A stretch of 56,179 nucleotides of DNA, taken from contig VSOB01000013.1 of NCBI GenBank assembly GCA_009774625.1, forward strand, positions 1 through 56,179, in the 5' to 3' direction. This DNA comes from Lachnospiraceae bacterium (GTDB taxonomy: Bacteria > Bacillota > Clostridia > Lachnospirales > Lachnospiraceae). The notes beneath the pieces were generated by a model that searched no databases, had not been told where the DNA came from, and saw nothing but the letters and a program-made list of their open reading frames with translations. Numbering within the stretch: the first letter of the stretch is position 1; each line of letters begins with the position of its first letter. Shown one piece after another: positions 1-8,582 of this stretch. The position numbers and the translations under genes were made by a program.

Positions 1-131
1 TGTTTATAATATACAGGTACAAAAGATTTGAAAATAATAACCTGTAAAAAATACGGGGCGTGCCGTGATGCGGCTGTGCGCTTTTTGACACCCGAATCCT
101 GTTATCATTCAGGGATCATGGTACCGGCATG

Positions 132-593
132 TCAGGACTCAGACGGCTGGGTATCCACAAATACGATACTGGAATCACCCTTCCGGGCCTGTTCCAGCAC
201 GGCTGCGGCCAGTTTCTGAAAGGAATGATAAGAGGAAGTGGCTCCTGACAGAGCATCAATGTCGTCATTTCCCTGTCCTTTCAGAAGCTGTTCGGCATAA
301 TAGCGGGTGTATTCATTGGGATAGGTGCCGTCGGTATGGAGCATAGTCTGCATATAGGCGTTGTCCCAGCTTTTGATAAAGCCGCTTTGGTTTTCCGCAT
401 TGTATTCTACGGAAACGATGCTGCCTTCCTTGACCAGGATGGTAATATATTCTTTCCAGCCAAAGTTGTACTGAGAGGCCTGGGCTGTGTAATAGCCGTC
501 CTGCAGTTCTGACTGGGCGGCGGTCTGACTGCCGCAGGCTGTCAGAGACAGAACCAGCAGCAGGAGCAGAGTCAGGTTGCGTATCTGTTTCAT
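132..593 (-). CDS. FMN-binding domain lipoprotein
   Basis: A 153-residue exported lipoprotein. Residues 1-19 form a hydrophobic signal with lipobox L-T-A-C (Cys20). Near the C-terminus, S-G-A-T-S-S (116-121) matches the FMN_bind signature, in which a Thr/Ser just after SGAT accepts covalent FMN in the RnfG/NqrC family. That suggests an extracytoplasmic flavin-binding protein in electron transfer; the partner is not visible. The start codon overlaps the stop of the chemoreceptor gene upstream by 4 bases, so the two are probably co-transcribed and translationally coupled. That pairing hints at redox sensing, which is inference only. Domain call is fairly secure; role is unknown. Confidence 0.8.
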   Translation of the reverse strand: MKQIRNLTLLLLLVLSLTACGSQTAAQSELQDGYYTAQASQYNFGWKEYITILVKEGSIVSVEYNAENQSGFIKSWDNAYMQTMLHTDGTYPNEYTRYYAEQLLKGQGNDDIDALSGATSSYHSFQKLAAAVLEQARKGDSSIVFVDTQPSES

Positions 594-2587
594 CGGCGCT
601 GTTCCTCCTTTAATGTAAATTTTTTCACCTGAGAACTGAGGCTTTCCGCTTCTCTGGACAGCAATCCGCTGGAGCGTTCCATTCCGCCGGCATTCTGCAG
701 GTTCTGGTCGGCGATGGTGGAGATGGCGGAAATTCTTTCTTCCATAATAGTCAGAGCGCCCTTCTGGTCCTGTACTGCCGTTACCAACTGATCCGAAATC
801 GTACTGATCTGATCGGAAACAGAAGAAATGGCCTGAAGGGAATCTGCGGTATCGGCAGTCAGCTCCACACCGGTCCGGATGATGGTTCTGGTACTGTTTA
901 CCATCTCTGTGGCGTTTTGGGCAGCCTGTGCGCTTTTGGATGCCAGCTCTTTGACTTCGTTGGCCACCACAGCAAATCCTTTTCCAGCGCTTCCGGCTCT
1001 GGCGGCTTCCACAGAAGCATTGAGGGCAAGGATGCTGGTCTGGAAGGAAATATCCTCAATGGCCCTGGATATCTTGGTGATTTCCTGTGCATTGCTGTTG
1101 ATGCTGTCCATAGCGTCGGTCAGAGCAGCCATCCGTGTATTGGCTTCCTGTATACATGCTGCAATTTCTTCCGTTTTGACGCTGGTCTGGCTGCTGCTCT
1201 GTGCAACATTGGACAGCCGTTCCTTTACATGTGATACCTCCTGTACGAGAGTTTCCGCCGATTGGTTCTGTTCCATAGAAGCCTGATAGAGCTGTCCTGA
1301 CTGGCTGTTCAGTTCTTCCGACATTTCAGCAAGCCGTCCGGCGGCGGCGCGGAAACCGGCAATGGTATCATTCATGGACTGAATGATACTCTGCAGGCTT
1401 ACCCGGATCAGAGAGAAGTCTCCCTTATAGTCTACCTGAGGGGAAACCTGCAGGTTTCCGTCGGTGATCTGGTTCAGCACCTGCTGAATATCTGATATGT
1501 AGCGGTTAACACTGTCCACAGTGGTATCCAGGGTCCGGGTCAGTATCTCCAGCTCATCGCCGGAACGGACCGAAGCCACTTCGGTATGGAGGTCGCCGTT
1601 TGAGAGGGCCACCATCCGGCTTGTGACATTTTTTACCGGACGGGAAATGGAGTGGGACAGGTGGAGAACCAGCAGGATGGAAATTGTCAGCACTGCCAGA
1701 GTGGACAGGACTGCCGCCACCATAGCGGCATTGATTAAATTGCTGTAGTCCGATTTTGGAATCTGGATGACCAGAGACCACTGTGTGCCCCGGATGGGGG
1801 AAAAGGCCACCAGCATGGTTTGGCCGTCGATTTCATATTCTGTGGAGCCGGTTTCCCCGGTGGTGATCCGGTCGATGGCATCCTGATTGCCGCCGCTGAG
1901 TTTGGTCAGTGTATTTTTCTCCAGGACCATAGACTGATCCGGATGTCCGGTGACTGTGCCCGTCTGGTTGACCATATAGGCTGTGCCGTGTCTGCCCAGA
2001 TTGATGCTGCTGATGACATCGTTAAGCGTATCATATTTATAGACGCCCACCAGATACAGAACGGTGGTCTCATCCTGTTTTACCGGCATTCCCATTGTGA
2101 TTCCCAGCTTATCCTGATACAGCGTGGAAGCATCGGTGGTCAGATTGTCGGTTTTCTGCAGGAGGGCAAAAAAGCTGCTGTCAAGATTCTCCGGCGCATC
2201 GTTGATTCCCTGCACCAGCTGTCCGTCTGTGGTATACAGGGCGATGGTATGCAGTTCATAGATTTCGGCGGCTTCCACCAGAACCGCTTCCCGGTCTGCC
2301 TGCGCCTGGGCAGTGTCGTCTGCGCTGATACGGGAATCTCCTGCGATCGTCATCATCCGGTCTGCCAGCATATGGATGTTGGCTTCTACTGTTTTGGCAG
2401 ACTGTCGGGCCATAGGCTGCAGGCTGTCCAGCAATATGCTGTTTGCCAGTGACTGCATGGAAAACGCCATGATCATGCAGCATATGATAACCAACAGCAA
2501 TAGATTGAGTGTGGTGCTTTGCAGGATTCTGCCGCTGAGGCTTCGTTTGATTTTCCGGCTGTGAAAGCCCGTTTTTTCTCCGGTCAT
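590..2587 (-). CDS. Methyl-accepting chemotaxis protein
   Basis: A 665-residue transmembrane chemoreceptor. There is an N-terminal membrane segment at about 27-46, an extracytoplasmic sensor of about 240 residues (size and layout fit a double-Cache domain), and a second membrane segment at about 290-312. A HAMP linker and a long coiled-coil signalling domain follow. The conserved hairpin tip is present, including A-L-N-A-S-V-E-A-A-R-A-G and G-K-G-F-A-V-V-A, which contact CheA/CheW. The ATG is preceded by GGGGAGAG. The ligand cannot be read from sequence. The gene directly precedes the FMN-binding lipoprotein on the same strand. Confidence 0.93.
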   Translation of the reverse strand: MTGEKTGFHSRKIKRSLSGRILQSTTLNLLLLVIICCMIMAFSMQSLANSILLDSLQPMARQSAKTVEANIHMLADRMMTIAGDSRISADDTAQAQADREAVLVEAAEIYELHTIALYTTDGQLVQGINDAPENLDSSFFALLQKTDNLTTDASTLYQDKLGITMGMPVKQDETTVLYLVGVYKYDTLNDVISSINLGRHGTAYMVNQTGTVTGHPDQSMVLEKNTLTKLSGGNQDAIDRITTGETGSTEYEIDGQTMLVAFSPIRGTQWSLVIQIPKSDYSNLINAAMVAAVLSTLAVLTISILLVLHLSHSISRPVKNVTSRMVALSNGDLHTEVASVRSGDELEILTRTLDTTVDSVNRYISDIQQVLNQITDGNLQVSPQVDYKGDFSLIRVSLQSIIQSMNDTIAGFRAAAGRLAEMSEELNSQSGQLYQASMEQNQSAETLVQEVSHVKERLSNVAQSSSQTSVKTEEIAACIQEANTRMAALTDAMDSINSNAQEITKISRAIEDISFQTSILALNASVEAARAGSAGKGFAVVANEVKELASKSAQAAQNATEMVNSTRTIIRTGVELTADTADSLQAISSVSDQISTISDQLVTAVQDQKGALTIMEERISAISTIADQNLQNAGGMERSSGLLSREAESLSSQVKKFTLKEEQRR

Positions 2588-2706
2588 GTTTGTTTCTCTC
2601 CCCTTTTAAAACATATTTCTGCAATTTAATATAGCACAGACTTACTGGAAAATAAAGTCTTTGGACAGTAGAAATGTATGCGAATGCCACAGCTTTTGTC
2701 TGTGTC

Positions 2707-2735
2707 TGGACGGAATGTGCGGAACGTGTTATGAT
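2707..2735 (+). promoter_or_regulatory. Candidate sigma-A promoter of the hem/cob operon
   Basis: A -35-like TGGACG and a -10-like TATGAT are separated by 17 bases in the divergent gap between the chemoreceptor and the cobaltochelatase gene. The predicted leader is only about 50 bases, too short for a cobalamin riboswitch, and none of the B12-box signatures is visible. Pattern match only. Confidence 0.4.
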
Positions 2736-2794
2736 AAATAACTGAGTAAAAAAGGAAACAGCCTGATACAGTGAATCGGATGGAGGTAGTGGCA

Positions 2795-4327
2795 GTGAAA
2801 AAAGCAATCCTTGCAGTCAGTTTTGGCACGACATATGATCCGGCAAGAGAAGAAGCAATCGAAGCATTGGAGAAGGACTGGCAAGAGGCCTTCCCGGACT
2901 ATAGGCTTTGCCGTGCTTTTACCAGCAGCATTGTCAGGCAGAAGCTGGCCGGGCGGGGGATAGAGGCGCCGGGGGTATCGCAGGTTCTGGAGCAGCTTGC
3001 AAAAGACGGTTATACCCATATATGGATTCAGCCCACTCACCTGATACCGGGGGAAGAGTATGACAGGCTGCAGGCAGAGGCGGCCAGGTGGAAAGAGCGG
3101 TTTACTTTTTTAAAGGTGGGGGAGCCGCTGCTGCTTGACGAGGAAGATTATGACACAGTTGTCGGCCTGATGCAGGAAAGGTTCTGGCCCGGAGAGAGAG
3201 AAGTCTGTATCTTCATGGGCCACGGTACTTATCATCAGGCCAACCGGGTCTATGAAAAGATAGAAAAAAGGCTGGAAAAAGAAAGCAGGGGCCGTTTTTT
3301 TATGGCGACGGTGGAGGGGATTCCCTCTCTGGAAGAGATATTAGACAGGCTGGAAAAACATCCGGCCATAGAAAAGATCATACTGGTGCCGTTTATGCTG
3401 GTGGCAGGAGAGCATGCGATGCATGATATGGCAGGGGAGGAAGCCGGGAGCTGGAAAAACAGATGCCGGGAGAGGGGCTATAAGGTGGACTGTGTGCTGC
3501 ATGGTATGGGCGCCTGGCCGGAGATCCGAAGGCTCTATCAAAGGAAATGCCGGAAATGTCTCAGCGGTATCTTTTATGGCATCAGTGTGGGACCGGGGGC
3601 GGGAGGCAGCCTGACTCTGGATGGCGCGGACTGTATCCGCCGCTGTGATGTACTGGCAGTGCCCAGAACCGGTATGGACCACACCATCGCTCTGTCGATT
3701 GTCAGAAAGGCCGGTGCGCGGATCGGGGAGATGTTCGGGAGCAGCGGGGAAGATTTTATGGGACTGGATGAAAAAGAACTGCTGTATCTGGATATCCTGA
3801 TGACGAGGGATAAAACAAAGCGCGGTCAGGTATATGAAGGGCTGGCGGAAAAAATTGCATCCTGTTTGCAGGCGGGAAAAAATGTGGGTATGATTGTACT
3901 GGGAGATGTGAGCGTTTATGCCACAGTGTCTTATCTGACCGCTCCTTTGAAAAGAAGGGGATATGCGGTGAAGCTGCTGCCGGGTGTCAGCAGTTTCTGC
4001 GCCTGTGCGGCGGCTCTGGGCAGGAGCCTGACAGTGATGTCCTCTCCGCTCCATATCCTTCCGGCAGGCTATGAGGGATGGAAGGAGGGGCTGGGGCTGC
4101 CCGGCAGTAAGGTAGTGATGAAGAGCGGAAAGCATCTGCTGGAGACAAAGCGGCTGCTGCAGGAGGCGGGATTGTATGAGAGGGCGGCTATGGTAAAGGA
4201 CTGCGGTATGGATACAGAGGAAATCTGCTGGAGTCTGGATGAGGATACGGAAAGAGCATCTTATTTTACTACGATTCTGGTACCGGCTGACGATTCGGAG
4301 GCAGAAATGGACAAAGGACAGGAATAA
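2795..4327 (+). CDS. Sirohydrochlorin cobaltochelatase / precorrin-2 C20-methyltransferase fusion (CbiK-CbiL)
   Basis: A two-domain enzyme of 510 residues. Residues 1 to about 250 are CbiK-like: the start reads M-K-K-A-I-L-A-V-S-F-G-T, and both catalytic-type histidines are present (His143 in F-M-G-H-G-T; His207 in A-G-E-H-A-M-H-D-M-A-G). This domain inserts cobalt into sirohydrochlorin. Residues from about 258 resemble CbiL/CobI, which methylates C20 using SAM to give cobalt-factor III. The usual glycine loop G-P-G-D-P-E is G-P-G-A-G-G here. GTG is chosen as start because GGAGG lies 8 bases before it; an upstream in-frame GTG lacks a site. The two steps are consecutive in anaerobic B12 synthesis, so channelling is plausible. 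Confidence 0.85.
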   Translation: MKKAILAVSFGTTYDPAREEAIEALEKDWQEAFPDYRLCRAFTSSIVRQKLAGRGIEAPGVSQVLEQLAKDGYTHIWIQPTHLIPGEEYDRLQAEAARWKERFTFLKVGEPLLLDEEDYDTVVGLMQERFWPGEREVCIFMGHGTYHQANRVYEKIEKRLEKESRGRFFMATVEGIPSLEEILDRLEKHPAIEKIILVPFMLVAGEHAMHDMAGEEAGSWKNRCRERGYKVDCVLHGMGAWPEIRRLYQRKCRKCLSGIFYGISVGPGAGGSLTLDGADCIRRCDVLAVPRTGMDHTIALSIVRKAGARIGEMFGSSGEDFMGLDEKELLYLDILMTRDKTKRGQVYEGLAEKIASCLQAGKNVGMIVLGDVSVYATVSYLTAPLKRRGYAVKLLPGVSSFCACAAALGRSLTVMSSPLHILPAGYEGWKEGLGLPGSKVVMKSGKHLLETKRLLQEAGLYERAAMVKDCGMDTEEICWSLDEDTERASYFTTILVPADDSEAEMDKGQE

Positions 4328-4355
4328 GATAAAAAGAGTACGGGCAGGGTAAATC

Positions 4356-5564
4356 ATGTATGTAATCAGCATCAATTATAAAAAAGCGCCGATGGAGATA
4401 CGGGACCGGTTTGCATTCTCGGAGAAAGAACAGACTGCCTTTTTGCAGAAATGCAGGGAGAGCGGGGATATGGCCGAAAGTATTATCCTCTCCACCTGTA
4501 ACCGGATGGAACTGTATACTCAGTTTCCGGAGGAGGAGCGGGAGGAAGAGACGGAGTCGGAAGCGGTGCAGCACAGATGGGAGCGGATGGAAGAAGCTGT
4601 CTGTGAGGCAAAGGGGATTTCCGTGGAACTGTACCGGAAGTATGGGAGCTGTTACTATGGCACGGGGGCGCTCCGCCACCTGCATCGGGTGGCATGTGGT
4701 GTGGATTCTATGGTGATGGGAGAGGATGAGATATTAGGGCAGGTGAAGCAGGCCTATTACCGGGCCATGCAGAAGCAGTGTACCGGTTTTTACCTCAATA
4801 CCATCTTTAAAAGCGCCATTACCTGTGCCAAAAAGATCAAGACAGATACCAGCCTGTCAAAGTCCTCGGTTTCTGTGGCGACGTTGGCAGCAGGCAGGAT
4901 ACTTGGCTTTCTGAAAGAGCATTATCCTCAGGGGGCCAGAGTTATGATTATCGGGATTACCGGAGCTACCGGGAGCATAGTGATGAAAAACATCAGGGGC
5001 CAGAAGGGGATCTCGATTACAGGCACCAGCCGGCGGCATGGAGCGGACGGTCGGGTGATTGGTATAGAAGGTGTGGATATGATACCCTATGAGGAACGTT
5101 ATGTGCATATGGGGAGCTGTGCCGTGATTGTCAGCGCGACAAAAAGCCCCCATTATACGGTATCCAGCCGGGAATGGCGCAGGGCCAGAGCCGTGGCAGA
5201 GCAGGCGGGAGAGGCGCCGGAGCGGCTGCTTTTTCTGGATCTGTCCGTTCCGGCTGATATGGACAGCATGATATCCCGCTATGGGCTGTTATACCAGATA
5301 GACTATTTCAATGAACTGGCCCGCAGCAACAATGAAAAGAAAGAGCAGGCCAGAAAAAGTGCGGAACATATGATTGAAGAGCAGATTGACAGCCTGAAAA
5401 AAGAGCTGCTTTTTCATCGGCTCCTGCCCAGGGTGCCAGAGCTGAAAGCGGCCGCAGAGCAGCTTACTTTTGAACAGATATTATACCGGGTGCGGGACGG
5501 TGCAGCATATGAAGAGATGAAGAGCTTTTTCGGTGCGCTGCAGAAAGCTCTGAAAGAGGGATGA
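4356..5564 (+). CDS. hemA: Glutamyl-tRNA reductase
   Basis: Reduces glutamyl-tRNA to glutamate-1-semialdehyde, the first committed step of C5 tetrapyrrole synthesis. Its 402 residues contain the catalytic cysteine in S-T-C-N-R-M-E-L (Cys48), the family block H-R-V-A-C-G-V-D-S-M-V-M-G-E-D with I-L-G-Q-V-K, an NADPH-binding domain at about 170-310 and a helical C-terminal dimerisation region. The nucleotide-binding glycines read I-G-I-T-G-A-T-G, slightly atypical. The next enzyme, HemL, is not in the window and must be encoded elsewhere. Its TGA stop overlaps the next ATG by 4 bases. Confidence 0.95.
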   Translation: MYVISINYKKAPMEIRDRFAFSEKEQTAFLQKCRESGDMAESIILSTCNRMELYTQFPEEEREEETESEAVQHRWERMEEAVCEAKGISVELYRKYGSCYYGTGALRHLHRVACGVDSMVMGEDEILGQVKQAYYRAMQKQCTGFYLNTIFKSAITCAKKIKTDTSLSKSSVSVATLAAGRILGFLKEHYPQGARVMIIGITGATGSIVMKNIRGQKGISITGTSRRHGADGRVIGIEGVDMIPYEERYVHMGSCAVIVSATKSPHYTVSSREWRRARAVAEQAGEAPERLLFLDLSVPADMDSMISRYGLLYQIDYFNELARSNNEKKEQARKSAEHMIEEQIDSLKKELLFHRLLPRVPELKAAAEQLTFEQILYRVRDGAAYEEMKSFFGALQKALKEG

Positions 5565-6166
5565 AAATGGCGTATTTTCCCATGTTTGTTTCACTGGAAC
5601 GAAAACCCTGCCTGATCGTGGGCGGGGGCAGGGTGGCCGCCAGAAAATGCAGAGGGCTGCTGGCCTTCGGCGCGGAAGTGACGATGGTGGCAGAGCGGTT
5701 TACCGAAGAGACGGAAGGGTCAGCCTCCGGGCGGCTGCAAAGGATACAGCGCAGCTTTCAGGAGACGGATTTGACAATGCAAAGCTGGGCAGTGGTGATT
5801 GGAGCCACAAACAGCCGCAGCGTCAATCATACAGTGGCGGTCTATTGCCAGAAGGCAGGGATTCCGGTGAACATAGCGGACTGCCAGGAGGAATGCAGCT
5901 TTTTTTTCCCGGCTTATTGTACCGAAGGGTGGATCACGGCAGGCGTGAGTACATCGGGACGATCTCCTGCAGTGGCGTCAGCGATTCGGAAGCGTCTGGA
6001 GTCGGCTCTGCCAAAGTGGATCGCAGCCATTGAAAAGGAAGGAGCAGAAGATGGGAAAAGAAAACCCGGTGATGCGGATCGGGACGAGAGACAGCGCCCT
6101 TGCACTGGCGCAGACTCAGTTGTTCGTAGAGGCGTGCAGGAAGGCGGATCAGACCTTCCGGTATGA
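5561..6166 (+). CDS. Precorrin-2 dehydrogenase (sirohydrochlorin synthase, CysG-N/Met8 type)
   Basis: NAD-dependent oxidation of precorrin-2 to sirohydrochlorin, the substrate of the CbiK domain. A Rossmann glycine motif V-G-G-G-R-V-A-A-R-K sits at residues 20-29, and C-P-type motifs of the family (N-I-A-D-C-Q-E-E-C-S-F-F-F-P-A) follow. The conserved part ends near residue 160. The last roughly 40 residues (rich in Arg, Asp and Gly) are encoded by the same bases as the start of hemC in another frame. This looks like read-on past a lost ancestral stop rather than a domain. Translation is probably coupled to hemA. Confidence 0.85.
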   Translation: MKMAYFPMFVSLERKPCLIVGGGRVAARKCRGLLAFGAEVTMVAERFTEETEGSASGRLQRIQRSFQETDLTMQSWAVVIGATNSRSVNHTVAVYCQKAGIPVNIADCQEECSFFFPAYCTEGWITAGVSTSGRSPAVASAIRKRLESALPKWIAAIEKEGAEDGKRKPGDADRDERQRPCTGADSVVRRGVQEGGSDLPV

Positions 6167-8582
6167 GATTGTAAAGCTGCATACGATGGGAGATGCCATA
6201 CAGGACAGACCTCTGTATGAATTTGAGGGAAAAGGCATGTTTGTTTCTGCCTTTGAGGAGGCATTGTCCGATGGGAAAATCGATGTTGCCGTGCACAGCG
6301 GAAAGGATATGCCGGTTGGCACGGCACAGGAGCTGATCACAGGCGCGGTGCTGAAAAGAGGGAGTGCCGGGGATGTACTGGTGACGGTACGGGGCAGGAA
6401 ACCGGGAGAAGATGCGGTGATCGGCACCACAAGCCTGCGGCGCAGGCAGCAGGTACGAATGTATTTGGGATATGAAACGGTTCCCATCCGGGGCAATGTG
6501 ATTACACGGCTGCAGAAGCTGTGGGCCGGTGAGGTGGACGGACTGATTCTGGCGGCGGCAGGACTGGAACGGCTTTCGATACTGCCTCAGGAAACAGCAG
6601 GGCAGGAATACGACCAGACAGCCTTTGGTGCGGATTTGCTCCAGGGAAAATACGGCGGCTGGTCGGCGGCAGAGATACGGGAACGGTTTACGTTCAGACT
6701 TTTGCATCAGAAGGAGTTTCTTCCCGCGGCAGCACAGGGGATCGTGGCGGTTCAGTGCAGAAGGGACAGCCCGTTTCTGGACTTACTTGCACAGGTCAAT
6801 GATCCGGATACGATGGCCTGTTTTCTGGCGGAGCGGGCTTATTTATCGGCTGTGGGCGCAGACTGTCAGCAGCCTGTGGCGGCGTATTCCTGCTGTAGAA
6901 ATGGTATTTTGCATATGGATGCGGAATATTGGGACAAAGGCGGATACTGTCGGATGTACGGTGCATCGGCTGCGGATGAGGGATGTGCACTGGGCGCTGA
7001 GCTGGCGGAAAAGATATTGACAGAAATGCAGCGAAAAGAGCGTGAAGGCAAAAAGGCGGGCCATGTATATCTGGTGGGCGGAGGGCCTGGCAGACGGGAC
7101 CTGATTACAGTAAAGGGACTGGAACTGTTACGCCGGTGTGATGTGGTGGTATATGACAGGCTTTCCGGAGAAGAACTGCTGGCAGAGGTGAGATCAGACT
7201 GTGAGCGGATCGATGTGGGCAAGCAGACCGGACATGGGAAAAAGCAGGAGGAAATTAACCGGATTCTGATCCAGAAGGCGGCAGAAGGCAGAGAGGTGGT
7301 GCGCCTGAAGGGCGGTGATCCTTTTGTATTCGGCAGGGGCGGTGAAGAAGCGGAGTCTTTGACGGCGGCAGGGATTCCCTTTACACTGGTGCCGGGTGTG
7401 ACCAGTGCGGTGGCTGTGCCGGAACTGGCAGGCATACCGGTGACACACAGACAAATAAGCCGTTCCTTTCATGTGATTACCGGGCATACTATGGAAGGAG
7501 AGCAGGCAGACTATCTGCAAAAAGAGATCGCAGGCCTGAGAGACGCGGAAGGCACGCTGGTGTTTTTGATGGGGCTTTCTTCTCTGGCGCAGATCTGTGA
7601 ACTGCTGCTGGAATATGGCAGGCCTTGCGGACTTCCGGCGGCAGTGATCGGCAGCGGCTCAAGATATGGGGAACGGATCATTCGGGGCACATTGTCAGAT
7701 ATTGAAGAGAAAGTAAGAAGGGAACAGCTGAAATCACCTGCCATTATCCTGGTTGGGGAAACAGCCGCCCTTTCACTCCGGACAGAGACAAGACCGCCTC
7801 TGGCCGGAGTCCGGGTGGGACTGGTGGGAACCAGACATCTGACGGAAAAGCTGAGCTGTCTGCTGCGGGAAGCAGGCGGGGAAACCCTGTGGATGCAGGA
7901 GCTGTTTACCAGAGAAACAAAGGGCCGGGAGGTTTTGCCGGAAGAGCTGGCGGATTGTACCTGGATGGCGTTCACCAGTGTCAGCGGCGTATCTCATTTT
8001 TTTGCACATTGGAGCAGACAGCGCAGGGATGTGCGCAGTCTGGCCGGAGTCCGGGTGGCGGCCATTGGCAGCGGTACGGCTCAGGCGCTGGAAGAACATG
8101 GCATCTATCCGGATTTTGTACCAAAGGTGTATACGGCGGCCGCGCTGGCGGCGGGGCTTGTGATGCGTCTTGACCGGGACCGGGACCGGGTGCTGCTGTG
8201 GCAGGCAAAGGAAGGCAATCCGGTCCTGGAACGGACGCTGCGGGAGGCCGGTATATTGGTACTGCGTAAAAATGCCTATGAAACAGCGGCGGGGAAATGC
8301 CGATGGATGGAAGAGGCGCCGGGCCTTTCGTATCTTGTCTTTGGCAGTAGCTTCGGCGTATCGGCATTTTGCAGAGAAAATCCTCATATTTTTGAGACAG
8401 AGGAAATGGCGGCGGTCCGTGTGTTTGCCATAGGGACTCAGACAGCGGCGGCGCTTGAGGCAGCAGGGTGTAAACACTGCAGGATACCAAAGCGCTTTAC
8501 CGCAGAGGGACTGGCAGAGGCGATCATAGCAGACCGGACAGCATTATCCGGGGAAAAATCAGAAAGGACAGCGGGGATATGA
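6051..8582 (+). CDS. Hydroxymethylbilane synthase / uroporphyrinogen-III C-methyltransferase / uroporphyrinogen-III synthase triple fusion (HemC-CobA-HemD)
   Basis: Three consecutive enzymes in one 843-residue chain. HemC (about 1-310): I-G-T-R-D-S-A-L-A, G-T-T-S-L-R-R-R, R-G-N-V-I-T-R-L, catalytic Asp86 (V-H-S-G-K-D-M-P) and the dipyrromethane-cofactor cysteine Cys272 (G-A-D-C-Q-Q-P-V-A-A). Before this cysteine is an insertion of about 25-30 residues relative to typical HemC. CobA (about 336-575): G-G-D-P-F-V-F-G-R-G-G-E-E and P-G-V-T-S-A; its glycine loop is G-P-G-R-R-D rather than G-P-G-D-P-D. HemD (about 584-843): weakly conserved, as usual. ATG is preferred over an in-frame TTG 21 bases upstream because AAGGAAGGAG lies 6 bases before it. 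CobA-HemD fusions are known in Clostridia; adding HemC is less familiar. Confidence 0.93.
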   Translation: MGKENPVMRIGTRDSALALAQTQLFVEACRKADQTFRYEIVKLHTMGDAIQDRPLYEFEGKGMFVSAFEEALSDGKIDVAVHSGKDMPVGTAQELITGAVLKRGSAGDVLVTVRGRKPGEDAVIGTTSLRRRQQVRMYLGYETVPIRGNVITRLQKLWAGEVDGLILAAAGLERLSILPQETAGQEYDQTAFGADLLQGKYGGWSAAEIRERFTFRLLHQKEFLPAAAQGIVAVQCRRDSPFLDLLAQVNDPDTMACFLAERAYLSAVGADCQQPVAAYSCCRNGILHMDAEYWDKGGYCRMYGASAADEGCALGAELAEKILTEMQRKEREGKKAGHVYLVGGGPGRRDLITVKGLELLRRCDVVVYDRLSGEELLAEVRSDCERIDVGKQTGHGKKQEEINRILIQKAAEGREVVRLKGGDPFVFGRGGEEAESLTAAGIPFTLVPGVTSAVAVPELAGIPVTHRQISRSFHVITGHTMEGEQADYLQKEIAGLRDAEGTLVFLMGLSSLAQICELLLEYGRPCGLPAAVIGSGSRYGERIIRGTLSDIEEKVRREQLKSPAIILVGETAALSLRTETRPPLAGVRVGLVGTRHLTEKLSCLLREAGGETLWMQELFTRETKGREVLPEELADCTWMAFTSVSGVSHFFAHWSRQRRDVRSLAGVRVAAIGSGTAQALEEHGIYPDFVPKVYTAAALAAGLVMRLDRDRDRVLLWQAKEGNPVLERTLREAGILVLRKNAYETAAGKCRWMEEAPGLSYLVFGSSFGVSAFCRENPHIFETEEMAAVRVFAIGTQTAAALEAAGCKHCRIPKRFTAEGLAEAIIADRTALSGEKSERTAGI

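Noticed and set aside
1..131. Gene or terminator at the left edge
   Set aside because: Only a weak GCCG/CGGC stem is seen downstream of the lipoprotein gene; the short plus-strand frame lacks a ribosome site. Nothing supportable.
2588..2794. Cobalamin riboswitch before the cbiK-cbiL gene
   Set aside because: No B12-box-like sequence and the predicted leader is about 50 bases, far too short.
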